A stretch of DNA of 30,576 nt. Source: Azolla pinnata (taxonomy: Eukaryota; Streptophyta; Polypodiopsida; Salviniales; Salviniaceae). Shown here piece after piece: positions 11,601 to 21,099 of this stretch. The notes under the pieces were generated by a model, which did not search any database, was not told the DNA's origin, and worked only from the letters and a program-made list of their open reading frames with translations. Position 1 is the first letter of the stretch; each line of letters starts with the position of its first letter. The DNA lies in NCBI GenBank assembly GCA_037176905.1, contig JBBBWG010026757.1, positions 38,080-68,655 on the forward strand, read 5' to 3'. The translations under genes were made by a program, and so were the position numbers.

Positions 11601-12513
11601 AGATGTAGAAACGCTTTATTTATTCTTCTTCCTAGCATTCGTGAGATATAAGGATGTTCGTCTTAGTACCCTAGTCATTGTTTCAGGTTAAATCATATAA
11701 TGACCTTACTCATTTTGAGACAGCTTATGTTGTCAAGCTCCACAGTGTGTCAAATTTGACTTCTACACAGCCTGTAAGAACTTCTCTTAGTTATACTCTT
11801 AACTTTTGCTCTCTTAACATGCATTAATGGTGTTTACAACCATAAGAATTGTGGATAAAATAGGTTTTCACGTTTACACATCCGAACAAAGCAGAAAATC
11901 AAGACAATAGGCGATATAAGAAACTCACTTTTGAATTTTCTGTGGACATCGGATCGTCACTGGTGCATGGTAATTTCAATTCTGATCTTTCAAAGTATAT
12001 GCTGCTTCTCTCCTCTATACATTACATCTTAAGGGAAAGATCTTAAGTGCAGGATTTGCTGGGTATTTCGATGCTGTGCTTTATAAAGACGTTCATCTAG
12101 GAATCGAACCATCAACAGCCACACCAGACATGTTCAGTTGGTAATTCTACTAAGTTCTCCTTCATTACAGCAATTCTCAAATTGAAAATATTGATGCCCA
12201 GGATATTCTGAAAAAGTCATAAGAGTTTGCGATTCCTTTTTCGATACAGGTTTGCTTTATATTTCCCAATCAGGCAGCCAATCTATGTTCCTGCTGGGAC
12301 GGTTATGGAGGCTCATTTTTGGCGATGCATTAGCCCATCAAAGGCAAGCCAATCGGCATATTGTCTGCTTGCTTGCTTGTTTTCTTTGTGATGATTAACT
12401 CTATTCACTGTTGTTTTTTCCTGTTGTAGGTGTGGTATGAGTGGGCAGTCACCGCCCCCTCTGTATCTCCTATCCATAACCCAAACGGGCGATCGTACTG
12501 GGTTGGGCTGTGA
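5608..12513 (+). CDS. PRMT5: Protein arginine N-methyltransferase 5, 23 exons
   Basis: Type II arginine methyltransferase making symmetric dimethylarginine on histones and spliceosomal Sm proteins; plant PRMT5 (SKB1) affects flowering, the circadian clock and splicing. Exons: 5608-5742, 6981-7083, 7170-7279, 8171-8260, 8341-8418, 8555-8664, 8882-8957, 9041-9127, 9214-9292, 9572-9657, 9829-9864, 9952-10020, 10095-10163, 10495-10548, 11001-11075, 11209-11301, 11376-11479, 11556-11604, 11687-11773, 11864-11969, 12053-12140, 12250-12343, 12430-12513. They join to 653 aa, near the 642 aa of Arabidopsis PRMT5. An N-terminal TIM-barrel-type half is followed by the methyltransferase domain: TYETFE with the PRMT5-specific Phe (F344), the SAM-binding loop VVGAGRGPL (380-388), the acidic residue after VYAV (E409) and the double-E loop [11 protein letters not shown] (E453, E462). 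The C terminus is GRSYWVGL. The start MPLG matches plant orthologues. Intron 22 is GC-AG; all others are GT-AG. Confidence 0.97.
6387..6510. repeat. Two-copy ~62-bp tandem duplication in PRMT5 intron 1
   Basis: Two adjacent diverged copies both start TTTTTGAAAYRGTG and continue through TAGAATAC.TGCT. They begin near 6387 and 6450, inside the 1238-bp first intron of PRMT5. No coding potential is seen. Confidence 0.7.
7785..7842. other. 58-nt imperfect hairpin in PRMT5 intron 3
   Basis: The outer arms AATTGAAAT (7786-7794) and ATTTCAATT (7833-7841) are perfectly complementary, and the flanking T/A pair extends them by one. The inner arms AGAATGTAGAG (7799-7809) and CTCTACATTCT (7815-7825) are also perfect, with a 5-nt loop. 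A small internal loop separates the two stems. It could be a foldback MITE relic or a structured intron element. No flanking target duplication was recognised. Confidence 0.6.
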
Positions 12514-13814
12514 AGGACTGCTTTGCGCTAGATGAGCTGTGATCTATATATCACTCGGAAACATAAGCTTAACGAGAGTCTTTCTCATCGGTATTGACCA
12601 TTTCCCCCCCCTCATCATCCATGCTGGTGAAGTCTCTCTCATTGTTTGTAAACAATGCTTGAGAAAATCCATTTCTTTTTTCACCACATACGTCAGTTTC
12701 CCAAGCATTTTGAGACAGGCTTGTGTTATACTTGCCCTGTGCTATTTCTTTCAAGCACACTCCTGCGTGGTTTTGCTTCGGCTCAAAGAATAGCTGTTGG
12801 GCTAATTTTTTATGAAATTTGCATCCATTAGTCTTGAGTCTTTTGATGGATGCCGTTTCAAAAGCATTCATGAGCTTGCTGGTGATAGGAGAAGAGCTCT
12901 CTGGTGACGTGAAGGATCAGAGAGATTCTGAACCGCAGGCCTCTAAAAGAGTAAGAATGTGATTGGAGTCTGAAAGATGACTCGAGGAGATTTGGCACAA
13001 AAAACAGGGTGTATTTGATCTACACGAATTGCATTTTATGCGCTCTACTACTACTTTATTAGCCTCTAAAGTAAATGTGATTGGAGCCTGAAAGACTGAC
13101 TCTTGAGATTTGGTACAAAAGGGTGTATCTGATCTACACGAATTGCATTTCTTGTGCTCTACTACTACTTTATTAGTGAAAATCTCCCTGATCCAAAGTT
13201 AACGGAACATAAAAGTAGCCTTAATGCCTTAATTACAAGGCTTCAAGTACCAAAATATTTGCCTCTTGGGGGTTATAAAATTTATCAAGCCTCGAAAAGG
13301 ATTACAACAATAGCAATAAGAGGAGCTTAGACAGCTTGACTAATGACCACAGTTGGGATGGTGGTAGCTTTTAGCAAGTTGTACATGAACAAAGAAGCTT
13401 TTGCTTACCAATCAACAGTGAACACAACCATTGTGCCCAAGATCTAACTCTAAACCCCCAACCCTAACCCTAGCTTTGATCAAGCTGGAACCAATCATCA
13501 CAAATTTAGATTTTAAGAGTGCTTTCATGAATTTGCCACGTAGTTTTTAAGCACATAGTTGATTTTATGAAGTGTACAAATACCAAAGGACTTGCAAATT
13601 TCGAGCATGTAGTGAAAAATAAGATACAAATGATGCATGGAAATTAAGGACTAACTACGTGGGAGTGATGCAAACACTACAACTTCAATGTCAAAAGGAC
13701 AATCTTTCTACAATGGAAGGTATTTTACTGTATGACGAGTTCTCTTCTGGACGCAGCCCATGTTCTAAGCACCATCATTATGTATAAACAAAAGCATTCT
13801 TGTGCTGACTACCA
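12514..13814. other. Intergenic region between PRMT5 and ceQORH copy 1
   Basis: The two genes converge here, so their 3' UTRs should occupy each end. The only structured content is the direct repeat at 12939-13176 and a short telomere-like motif (AACCCTAACCCTAGC) near 13460. Short ORFs on both strands at 12539-12871 show no recognisable domain and are not supported as genes. Confidence 0.6.
12939..13176. repeat. Two-copy ~120-bp direct tandem repeat
   Basis: Unit 1 (12939-13061) and unit 2 (13062-13176) both start GCCTCTAAA, share GTGATTGGAG.CTGAAAG, GATCTACACGAATTGCATTT and GCTCTACTACTACTTTATTAG, and differ by a few substitutions and small deletions. They lie downstream of PRMT5. The duplication is moderately old, judging by the scattered differences. 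Confidence 0.9.
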
Positions 13815-16800
13815 TCATTTGGTGACATCCTGAATGTTTACCACCACTTTCCCTGTGGCATGCCCCCCTATACTTCTTGCCCATGCCTCTTCAGCCTTTG
13901 CCAAGGGATATTGTGAATCCACGATCGTCCTCAGCTTACCGTCTTTCACTAACTCACCTAACAACTGCAGATCTTCAGCCTTTGGCGACATCAACAAAAG
14001 GCCGAATTTTTGCTTTGAAAACGTGATCTTCTTCAAGACTGTATGAACCACCGACTTGAAGCTGGGAGTGAGATCTATCACTCTGCCATTGGGAGCAAGA
14101 TTCAAGCTGAATTTCGACCAAGGAATTCCTGTAGCACAGTGGATAATGACANNNNNNNNNNNNNNNNNNNNNNNNNNNNNNNNNNNNNNNNNNNNNNNNN
14201 NNNNNNNNNNNNNNNNNNNNNNNNNNNNNNNNNNNNNNNNNNNNNNNNNNNCAACTCATCTCCTTCTGGTGTTTTGTAGTCCAATACTTCATCAGCACCG
14301 AGATTCTTTACTAAATCAATATTCCGTGCTCCACAGGTGGCAGTCACATGAGCTCCAGTCAGCTTTGCGATCTGAGGAAAATTACCATTACGTCTTCATT
14401 AGAAGGACCATTGGTGATATTGGATTGAGGATCTTAAACCCCCTCTACTACGTTACACATTTAATACTTACAGTATTAGTTTAATGATTTTGCCATATTT
14501 AGGTAGTCTTTTTATGATGTGAAACATTAAGACCTGCGTGCTACTCTTGAATGTGGCCCAATCAACAATCATCGAGAATTCTTTCTTCAACTATGCTAAT
14601 AAAACGCATTCTTGAAAGAGTGTCTCATGCGACGATCCTTGAGCTTTTTTCTTTACATGTGCTCCTAAAAAGCTTGAAAGGAACTAGGAGAATGATGTAA
14701 TTTAGGTTCGATAGAAGTGGGCTTCCTTACCTGAACAGCATATGTGCCAACACCACCAGAGGCAGCAGTAATAAGGAGGTTAGCTTTGCTTGTCCCATCA
14801 AGCTTAAGCCCTGCTCCATTTGAGTCACGGATGGCTTGCAAGGCAGTCATACCAGCAACAGGTAAAGAGCAACCATCAATGGCAGAGACCCCCTCTGGCC
14901 TTTTGACAGTCAATCTGGGAAGAGCAACAGCATACTCTGTCAGTGACCCTCCAATCTGTAAACAGAATATGATCCACTGAATTATAAAGTGCTGTAAGAT
15001 TGGGGATACAAGCTTCAAGTGAAGTTTCACTTTTTGCTATCTTAGAAATGGTATTAGCATATGAACGGTAATAATCACAAAGAGGACAGCCCACTTAACT
15101 TGATATAAAGATATGGTTTACGAGAAAATTCAAAATTTTACCCTTATGTCAAGAAAACTCATAATTTTGTCTCCAATTGAGAATGACTCCACTGTAGGAC
15201 CTACTGAAACAACCTCCCCTGCAACATCTGTTCCTGAAATAAAATATACATACTATATTTGTGATGCTCTGATTGCTGATGTCAAAATCTTTAATACTTT
15301 TACAGCCAAAATTCCAAATCCAAAATCGCACTGCTGAAAATCTACTGAGAAAATTCAATGAAGTGAGTGCATAGATTTCATCAGCTGCTTTGTAGTTGTG
15401 CCAAGTATTAACTGTATGCAGTGGCATATCCATGCCAATTTGACAAACTCCCTAAAGAGTGACGCTTCACAAAGGTGAAAAGCACATCATATTAGTTTCA
15501 TAAAACAATTAATGAGTGCTTTAGAGAGTGAATTGCTTCTTATGGAGTTTGCTGTATGACATTGACGTGACATATCATAATACAGTGGTATATCTACACA
15601 GACGTATAAAGGAGAGCGAGATACCTGGGACACATGGAAATTTAAATGGCAAGAAAGGGCGCAAGGCTCCACTTTGGATCTTCCAATCTACTGGGTTAAT
15701 ACTAGCAGTTTCAAGCTTTACTAAGATTTCTCCAGCCTTTGGTGTTGGCACAGGAATCTCTACGTGCTACAGACATAAATAATCAACTGCCCAATCAACA
15801 TAAAATCACAAATACATACATAATACGGCATGCCATCAATAAATGTATAGACTCATAAAGAACAGCAGGTTCAAATTTTAAAGTTCCTAATTAATATTTT
15901 CACCATTTGCTAGTGAAGATCAAACTTAGAGAAAAAGGTTTACTGTTACAAATAGTAAAAGCTCAAATGCACAATGCTTGTCAACATGCTTGGATTTACT
16001 TCATTCGATGCCCCCCATAAATTCTCAACATCTTTGTAAATGCCTTTGGCAGCCTTATTTTGAGCATAAATATAATACGTATGCCCCCACATCCTTATTT
16101 GCAATTATTATTCCCGAGCATCAAATTTTAATGTATATGTATATGTATCTATCCATCTCTATGTACATGCACACGTACACATACGTACATATATGAGGAT
16201 TACTTGAGCAACAATTCTTCCCTCTTTACCGTCTTTTGGGGCTTGGCATTGGGCATTTGGGAGCATAGGTTTGAGTCTGGCATCTAGAGACATACAAACA
16301 GTTACTAATACTTGAAACAGGGAAGGAAAACGTACCTTGCTCTCTTGGTGAAACCAAACTAGACTTTGCAGATGACTTGCAATTCCTAATGCTTCTAGAT
16401 ACATACAAAATATTTCTTATTTATTCACAGTCATCCTACAGCTCATTGGTTTGCTTTAATGACCAGAGGACTGTTATAATTAACGATCACCAATCAATCA
16501 GATGCCATATTGTATTCTATTATTTCTTACAGCATTTTATTCAGGTTCCAAGATTACAGTTTGCTTCACAATTCCTCGCTAAAGAAAGCATCAAAACCAT
16601 AACGTAATAATGCACTTGTCTCAGTTGAAACCCTAGCTAGTTTCTTACCAGATGCTGTTTAGAACTCCAGCTATTCTCACATTTTCCAAAGAGCATCTTT
16701 TGAAGCCATCATAGCTTCTATTTATGTGTCACTCAGATACGACATGGTGTTCTATCATTTCCTACAGCATTTTTGTTCAGGTTCCAAGACTGCAGCTTCC

Positions 16801-17364
16801 TTCACGATTCTAAGTTAGAAAATAACACAGATCTTCTTTTGACCATCAAAACCATTATGTACTATTGCATTTATCTCAGTCGAAATCCTAGCTAGTTTCT
16901 TATCAGACGCTGTTCAAAACTCGAGATATTCTCGCATATTCTAGAGAGCATCTGTTGTTCTGTTCAAGGAACACCGTTTCAGATAGTAACCTAGCAAGGT
17001 TCTTAGACGGATACTAAAAGCCGTTATCTTGTTTACTCAGAAGAACAGTGCAGCATTCTACCATTGCCTGTTTGCAAAGGCAGGAGTCAAAATAACCATT
17101 ATTCCTATTTATCCCCGGCCAAGCGAAAGAGCATACGTTCAGAATATTTCTGTAGAATCGCATCGAGTTTCTAGTTATATGCAACTAGGATCTGTGCCTG
17201 GAGAAAAAGCAAAACCGTGAAAAGACAAAAAAATAGAGAGAAGAAGAAGAAGAAGAAGAAGAAAATGGTGATGATAATGGAAGATCTCAACTGCGTACAA
17301 ACAAATACTTTGCAGATGAATCGGGGGGAGTAAAGAAAAGGAAGAAGAAGGTGAGAGGAAGAGA

Positions 17365-17405
<41 letters not shown>

Positions 17406-17502
17406 TATGCAGCAAGGGAAATGGCACCTTGAGAGCAGAAGCGCCTCCACCATAGGACGCGTATTGAAGGGCCTGCATAACCTTAGGGATCGCCATAGCC
17501 AA
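13815..17502 (-). CDS. CEQORH: ceQORH-like quinone oxidoreductase, copy 1 (crosses N gap)
   Basis: Zinc-lacking medium-chain dehydrogenase/reductase of the chloroplast-envelope quinone oxidoreductase homologue family. In Arabidopsis the enzyme uses NADPH to reduce lipid-derived gamma-ketols and related electrophiles, and it enters plastids without a cleavable transit peptide. Minus-strand exons in transcript order: 17502-17428, 15766-15625, 15233-15142, 14955-14731 and 14371-13815. All junctions are GT-AG with phases identical to copies 2 and 3. The N terminus is MAMAIPKVMQALQYASYGGG; nucleotide-binding motif AASGGVGTYAVQ at residues about 167-178; the C-terminal end is VVVNIQDVTK. Exon 5 contains 100 N where the paralogues have about 26 nt, so the true product would be about 338 aa. 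It diverges most from the other two, for example FLPFKFPCVPG at the end of exon 2. It is head to head with copy 2. Confidence 0.93.
14152..14251. other. Assembly gap of 100 N inside ceQORH copy 1 exon 5
   Basis: The run is exactly 100 N, the usual placeholder for a gap of unknown length. The flanking codons are PEGDEL on one side and VIIHCATG on the other. Copies 2 and 3 have KSPSGRKYDA between these points, and about 26 nt are missing after allowing for the flanking bases. The placeholder length is out of frame with that expectation. Confidence 0.98.
16499..16956. repeat. Diverged ~210-bp tandem duplication in copy 1 intron 1
   Basis: Segments at about 16499-16702 and 16733-16956 share TACAGCATTTT.TTCAGGTTCCAAGA, ATCAAAACCAT, CCTAGCTAGTTTCTTA.CAGA and GAGCATCT in the same order. 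A shorter third relic (CCTAGCAAGGTTCTTAGACG) lies near 16990. All are inside the 1661-bp first intron of ceQORH copy 1. The copies are clearly diverged, so the duplication is old. Confidence 0.8.
17367..17402. repeat. (GA)18 microsatellite in copy 1 intron 1
   Basis: A perfect GA tract lies 25 bp from the exon 1 donor of ceQORH copy 1. On the transcribed strand it is a CT tract immediately inside the intron. GAA-rich sequence surrounds it. Confidence 0.97.
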
Positions 17503-17561
17503 CGAGCTTCAAATCAGAGAGCTCCGAATGAAGAAGACGAAGAAGAAAGAAGAAAGAAAAA

Positions 17562-17596
17562 GAAGAAGAAGAAGAAGAAGAAGAAGAAGAAGAAGA
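17562..17596. repeat. (GAA)n microsatellite in copy 1 leader
   Basis: An AAG/GAA tract of about eleven units lies 60-95 bp upstream of the copy 1 ATG on the opposite strand, so the transcript would carry CUU repeats in its 5' UTR. The PRMT5 leader has the same type of tract. Confidence 0.95.
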
Positions 17597-17929
17597 GAAT
17601 TTTAGTTATTTTCTATTTATTTGTTTGATTTGGATTTTAATGATTGATTAACACCAGATCAATTAATTCTGAGTTCGATTAGCATCGAATTAACCGATTG
17701 ATTAGCGTGTGAATCAGTTAATTAGTTTCTAAAATTGCTAACTTTTGTGGATCGAAATCCGGTAAGGGAATCGATTGGGATTCAGTTAGTGGGAGGTGAG
17801 TAAGAATAAAATCAATGCGGACCAAATCAATTGGGCATTGATTTTAGTGGAAGATAAGATCAGGAGTTAATTTGTAATTACTGATTTCGTTAGGCGTTTA
17901 AATGTAGTTTATAATTTGGTAAACACCAC

Positions 17930-18310
17930 ATTTCGATATCAATTTTTTCTCGATTGGGTTTTACAATTAGGTGTTATTATAAGATCAAAATCTATCTTTA
18001 ATGTTTTTATGATCTTCCATACCACAGTTTGATATAAAACTTCTTTCGATCGGGTTTTATTATACGATCAAAATATATACCGAATACTTTGGACGCATTT
18101 TTCGATACAAAATGTTTTCAAATTGGATATATACATCGAATGCTTTCTGCCACATTTTGATGCAAAATGTTTGGGACTGGGGTTTTATTGTACGGCCAAA
18201 ATATCTGGATGTCGCTCCAATGTTTCTGTATCAGATCTTTGATGTCGCATTCTGATAGAAAGTCTTTCGACCAGGTTTTAATCATATACAATCAAAATAT
18301 ATGGGTATCG
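17930..18310. repeat. Degenerate ~60-95-bp tandem repeat, about five units
   Basis: Successive segments starting near 17932, 18020, 18093, 18151 and 18246 each follow the same order: CRCATTTTGATAYAAAA, then CGATYGGGTTTTA, then TA.GATCAAAATATAT, then a GAATRCTTT-like tail. Units differ in length and sequence. No open frame spans the repeats. The pattern is visible by eye but needs a dot plot to define units. Confidence 0.55.
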
Positions 18311-19695
18311 ATTCTCAAATTACGTAATGAATGCGTTTGCAAAAGTGCAAAGTCAGATGTGATCGACCACGTGTAAGGATTATATACCACACATGTGAAT
18401 TTTTTTTCTCTAAATGTCATAGTGAAGAAATTCAACCAAGAGCGAGAACTGGACGTTACAAAATCGACGACACAACAACAGACTTCTTCTGGTCTAATTA
18501 TTACGAAAGGATCGTGGTGAATATACGTATGGGAAGAGATGCTTCTGATAGCTTACAGTTCAACAAGGGATCATATCCAAACAAATTCCTCCAACAATTT
18601 TGGAAAGAATCTCTGAAAGTGTTCCAATGCCTGATTCACTCATTGGTCCACAGTAAAAAGCCCAAGTTGACTATTTGAAGCCCAGATTGTTGCTGAAGAT
18701 GTGTAGCTGTTGAGCTTGTTATTTCGATGGATTTTTACTAAACAATTTAACAATCGTTATAAGTAATCGCAAGACATATTAGTTATACAGTTAAGCCCCA
18801 CTGTAACTATTGTTGTGGCATTTTATAATTAACGACAGGACAAGTTCTCAGAAACAGAAATGAAGAAGAGAAAGCCAAATTTGTATTATTTTGGCAATTA
18901 CCTCTTGTGAGTAGAAATAAACTGTCACAGAGACACGATTTGCACGTAGATGCAAAATTAATAGATATCAGAAAAGGTAATCAAATTATGTTTGGAAACC
19001 AGAAGCATTTCAGATGATCGATCGAGACGGAGGCGCAATCTTGAGGCTGCAGAATTAAGGTTTTTTCAGACGGATCTGAAGATTTCAAAACAGGGTCGAC
19101 TCATGCAGCGGACGAGCGTGTGGATGCGATCGCGATGATGGATTGGGCCAAACAGCTGAAAAACGTACTCGCCAGAAAACGGCTGACTAACTTAAGACGA
19201 TCGAAAATTTTATGCTGCGGAAACGAGTACTGTCTACGGACGAAAACACGATCAGATTCAGATGCAAGGATTTTACAGAAAACGGATTCAAAAGAAACCG
19301 GAAATCGCCTCAGCTGGTTGAGTGCAGTTAGTCGTGTTCTTCGACCTTGGATCGTCGAGTTAGAACAACTTGTTCCGGTTTCTTGTCATGCCAAATATAT
19401 TATTAATATGCTCTCAGATCGAATGCGCAGAGTCAGTTCCTCTCGTTCGTTGCAGTCCTGTGTACCTCGACGTTGATCGGCAGGCAGAGCTAGCTGTAGC
19501 AGAGCTGGGATTTCTGCAGACCTTTGTTTTCTAGCTTTTCTCATTTCGATCATGACGCTCGAGCGGTGGGGTGGGGTGGGGACCAGCAAAACCAGGTTCG
19601 CGAGTCTGAATCGGAGCCCTTTGAAAAGCGCGATTCGGAACTGGAGATTGAACGAAGGAGCGAGAACATGAAGCCATCTGGAATTTCCTTGCACA

Positions 19696-19825
19696 CCAAG
19701 CAACACATCTGCTGTGTGTATACAAGTGGGCAAAACTGCAGAAAAAACAAAAAAAAAAACCGATACTGTCGATTACAGAATCGTAATCCTGAATCCGGAT
19801 CCGATTCTGCAGATGTGTTGCTTGG
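19696..19825. repeat. 17-bp perfect inverted repeat with nested 8-bp stem
   Basis: CCAAGCAACACATCTGC at 19696-19712 pairs perfectly with GCAGATGTGTTGCTTGG at 19809-19825. Nested inside the right half are CAGAATCG (about 19777) and CGATTCTG (about 19802). The whole 130-bp element could be a short foldback or MITE-like transposon. No clear target-site duplication is seen outside the arms. Confidence 0.8.
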
Positions 19826-19867
19826 CTGCGTTTGTGCCTTATTTGTTTTAATCAATAAATAAATAAA

Positions 19868-19926
19868 TATACATACATACATACATACATACATGCATAG
19901 TATATATGTGTATTTATGGCGCCATA

Positions 19927-19989
<63 letters not shown>
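19868..19989. repeat. TACA and TA microsatellites
   Basis: (TACA)n tracts occupy about 19868-19895 and 19925-19952, and a pure TA tract follows to about 19988. They begin the low-complexity block upstream of ceQORH copy 2. Confidence 0.95.
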
Positions 19990-19991
<2 letters not shown>

Positions 19992-20254
19992 TGAAAAACA
20001 TAATAAAGAAAGATATCAGAACCTTCATTTTATTAGTAAGCAAATAAATACACACGGAAATACACATTATTTATCTGCCTGTATGTTTTTAATATACTTA
20101 GATAACAAAAGAGACAGATATGTATTTTCATATTTTGAAAAAGCAAATGTAAATAGATATATCAGAACCTTGGTTTTTTTAACAAATACAGCACACAAAT
20201 ACGTATAATATAATGTGCGTATGTATTTTTTGATTTGTTTTACAGTCAAAATTA

Positions 20255-20990
20255 AAATAAAGAAAGAAAATAAAATAGCATTTAATAATTAAGTAAGAAA
20301 ATAAATAAATAAGAAAATATTTAATAGGTAAATAAATAATTAAGTAAGAAATAAATAAAAAAGTAAATAAATAGGTAAATAAACAATTAAGTAAGAAAAT
20401 AATAAACAGATAAGTAAATAAATAAATAATTAAGAAATAAATAAAAAATTAAATAAATAGGTAAATAAAAAATTAAGCAAGAAAATAAATAATTAAGTAA
20501 GAAAATAAATAATTAAGTAAATAAATAGGCAAATAAATACTTAAGTAAGAAATAAATAAAAAAGTAAATAAATAGGCAAATAAACAATTAAGTAAGAAAT
20601 AAATAAAAAAGTAAATAAATAGGTAAATAAACAATTAAGTAAGAAAATAAATAGACAAGCAAATAATAAAAAAGGCAACTAATTATTAAGTAAGAAAATA
20701 AATAAATAGGTAAATAAACAATTAACTAAGAAAATAAATAGATAAGTAAATAATAAATAGGCAGATAAATAATTAAGGAAGAAATAAATAAAAAAGTAAA
20801 TAAATAGGTAAACAAACAATTAAGTACGAAAATAAATAGATAAATAGGCAGAAAAATAATTAAGTAAGAAATAAATAAAGAAGTAAATAAATAGGTAAAC
20901 AAACAATTAAGTACGAAAATAAATAGATAAGTAAATAATAAATGGGTAAATAAACAATTAAGTAAGAAAGTAAATAAATAAGTAAAGAAA
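20255..20990. repeat. A/T-rich minisatellite upstream of ceQORH copy 2
   Basis: About 735 bp built from AAATA and AAGTA words. A longer element, AGGTAAATAAACAATTAAG, recurs with small changes about eight times (for example near 20370, 20571, 20619, 20706, 20804, 20892 and 20941), so the array has a higher-order unit of roughly 45-100 bp. It ends about 110 bp before the copy 2 start codon. The long open frame on its minus strand is a consequence of the repeat. Confidence 0.92.
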
Positions 20991-21099
20991 TTAATGTGTA
21001 TATAGAAAGTGAAGGTTCGGGTCGTGGGCTCGAATCCGAACATTGCCAGTGAAACACGTCTTCTTTGCTTCCCTTGATCTCTGACATCTGTGCGTGGCT

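Larger units (their letters stand above)
17503..21099. other. Divergent intergenic region between ceQORH copies 1 and 2
   Basis: This 3.6-kb region must contain both promoters of the head-to-head pair. Proximal to copy 1 the leader is CTT/GAA-rich. The middle holds a degenerate repeat (17930-18310), unrecognised sequence (18310-19690, with short unsupported ORFs at 18331-18678 and 19120-19476), a 17-bp inverted repeat, TACA/TA microsatellites and a long A/T-rich minisatellite that ends about 100 bp before the copy 2 ATG. No further gene is supported. Confidence 0.6.

Noticed and set aside
13834..14484. Plus-strand frames across the N gap
   Set aside because: They are antisense to ceQORH copy 1 exon 5 and pass through undefined bases.
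18331..18678. 115-codon plus-strand frame with no homology
   Set aside because: It starts in the degenerate repeat and shows no domain or splice structure; chance length in this composition.
19120..19476. 118-codon plus-strand frame between the divergent ceQORH genes
   Set aside because: Basic and Ser/Arg-rich with no recognisable family; another frame of similar size overlaps on the other strand. Not enough evidence for a gene.
21020..21060. TTCG/TCGAATCC words suggesting a tRNA T-arm
   Set aside because: No acceptor, D or anticodon stem can be arranged around them; they are part of the copy 2 leader and have a partial counterpart before copy 3.
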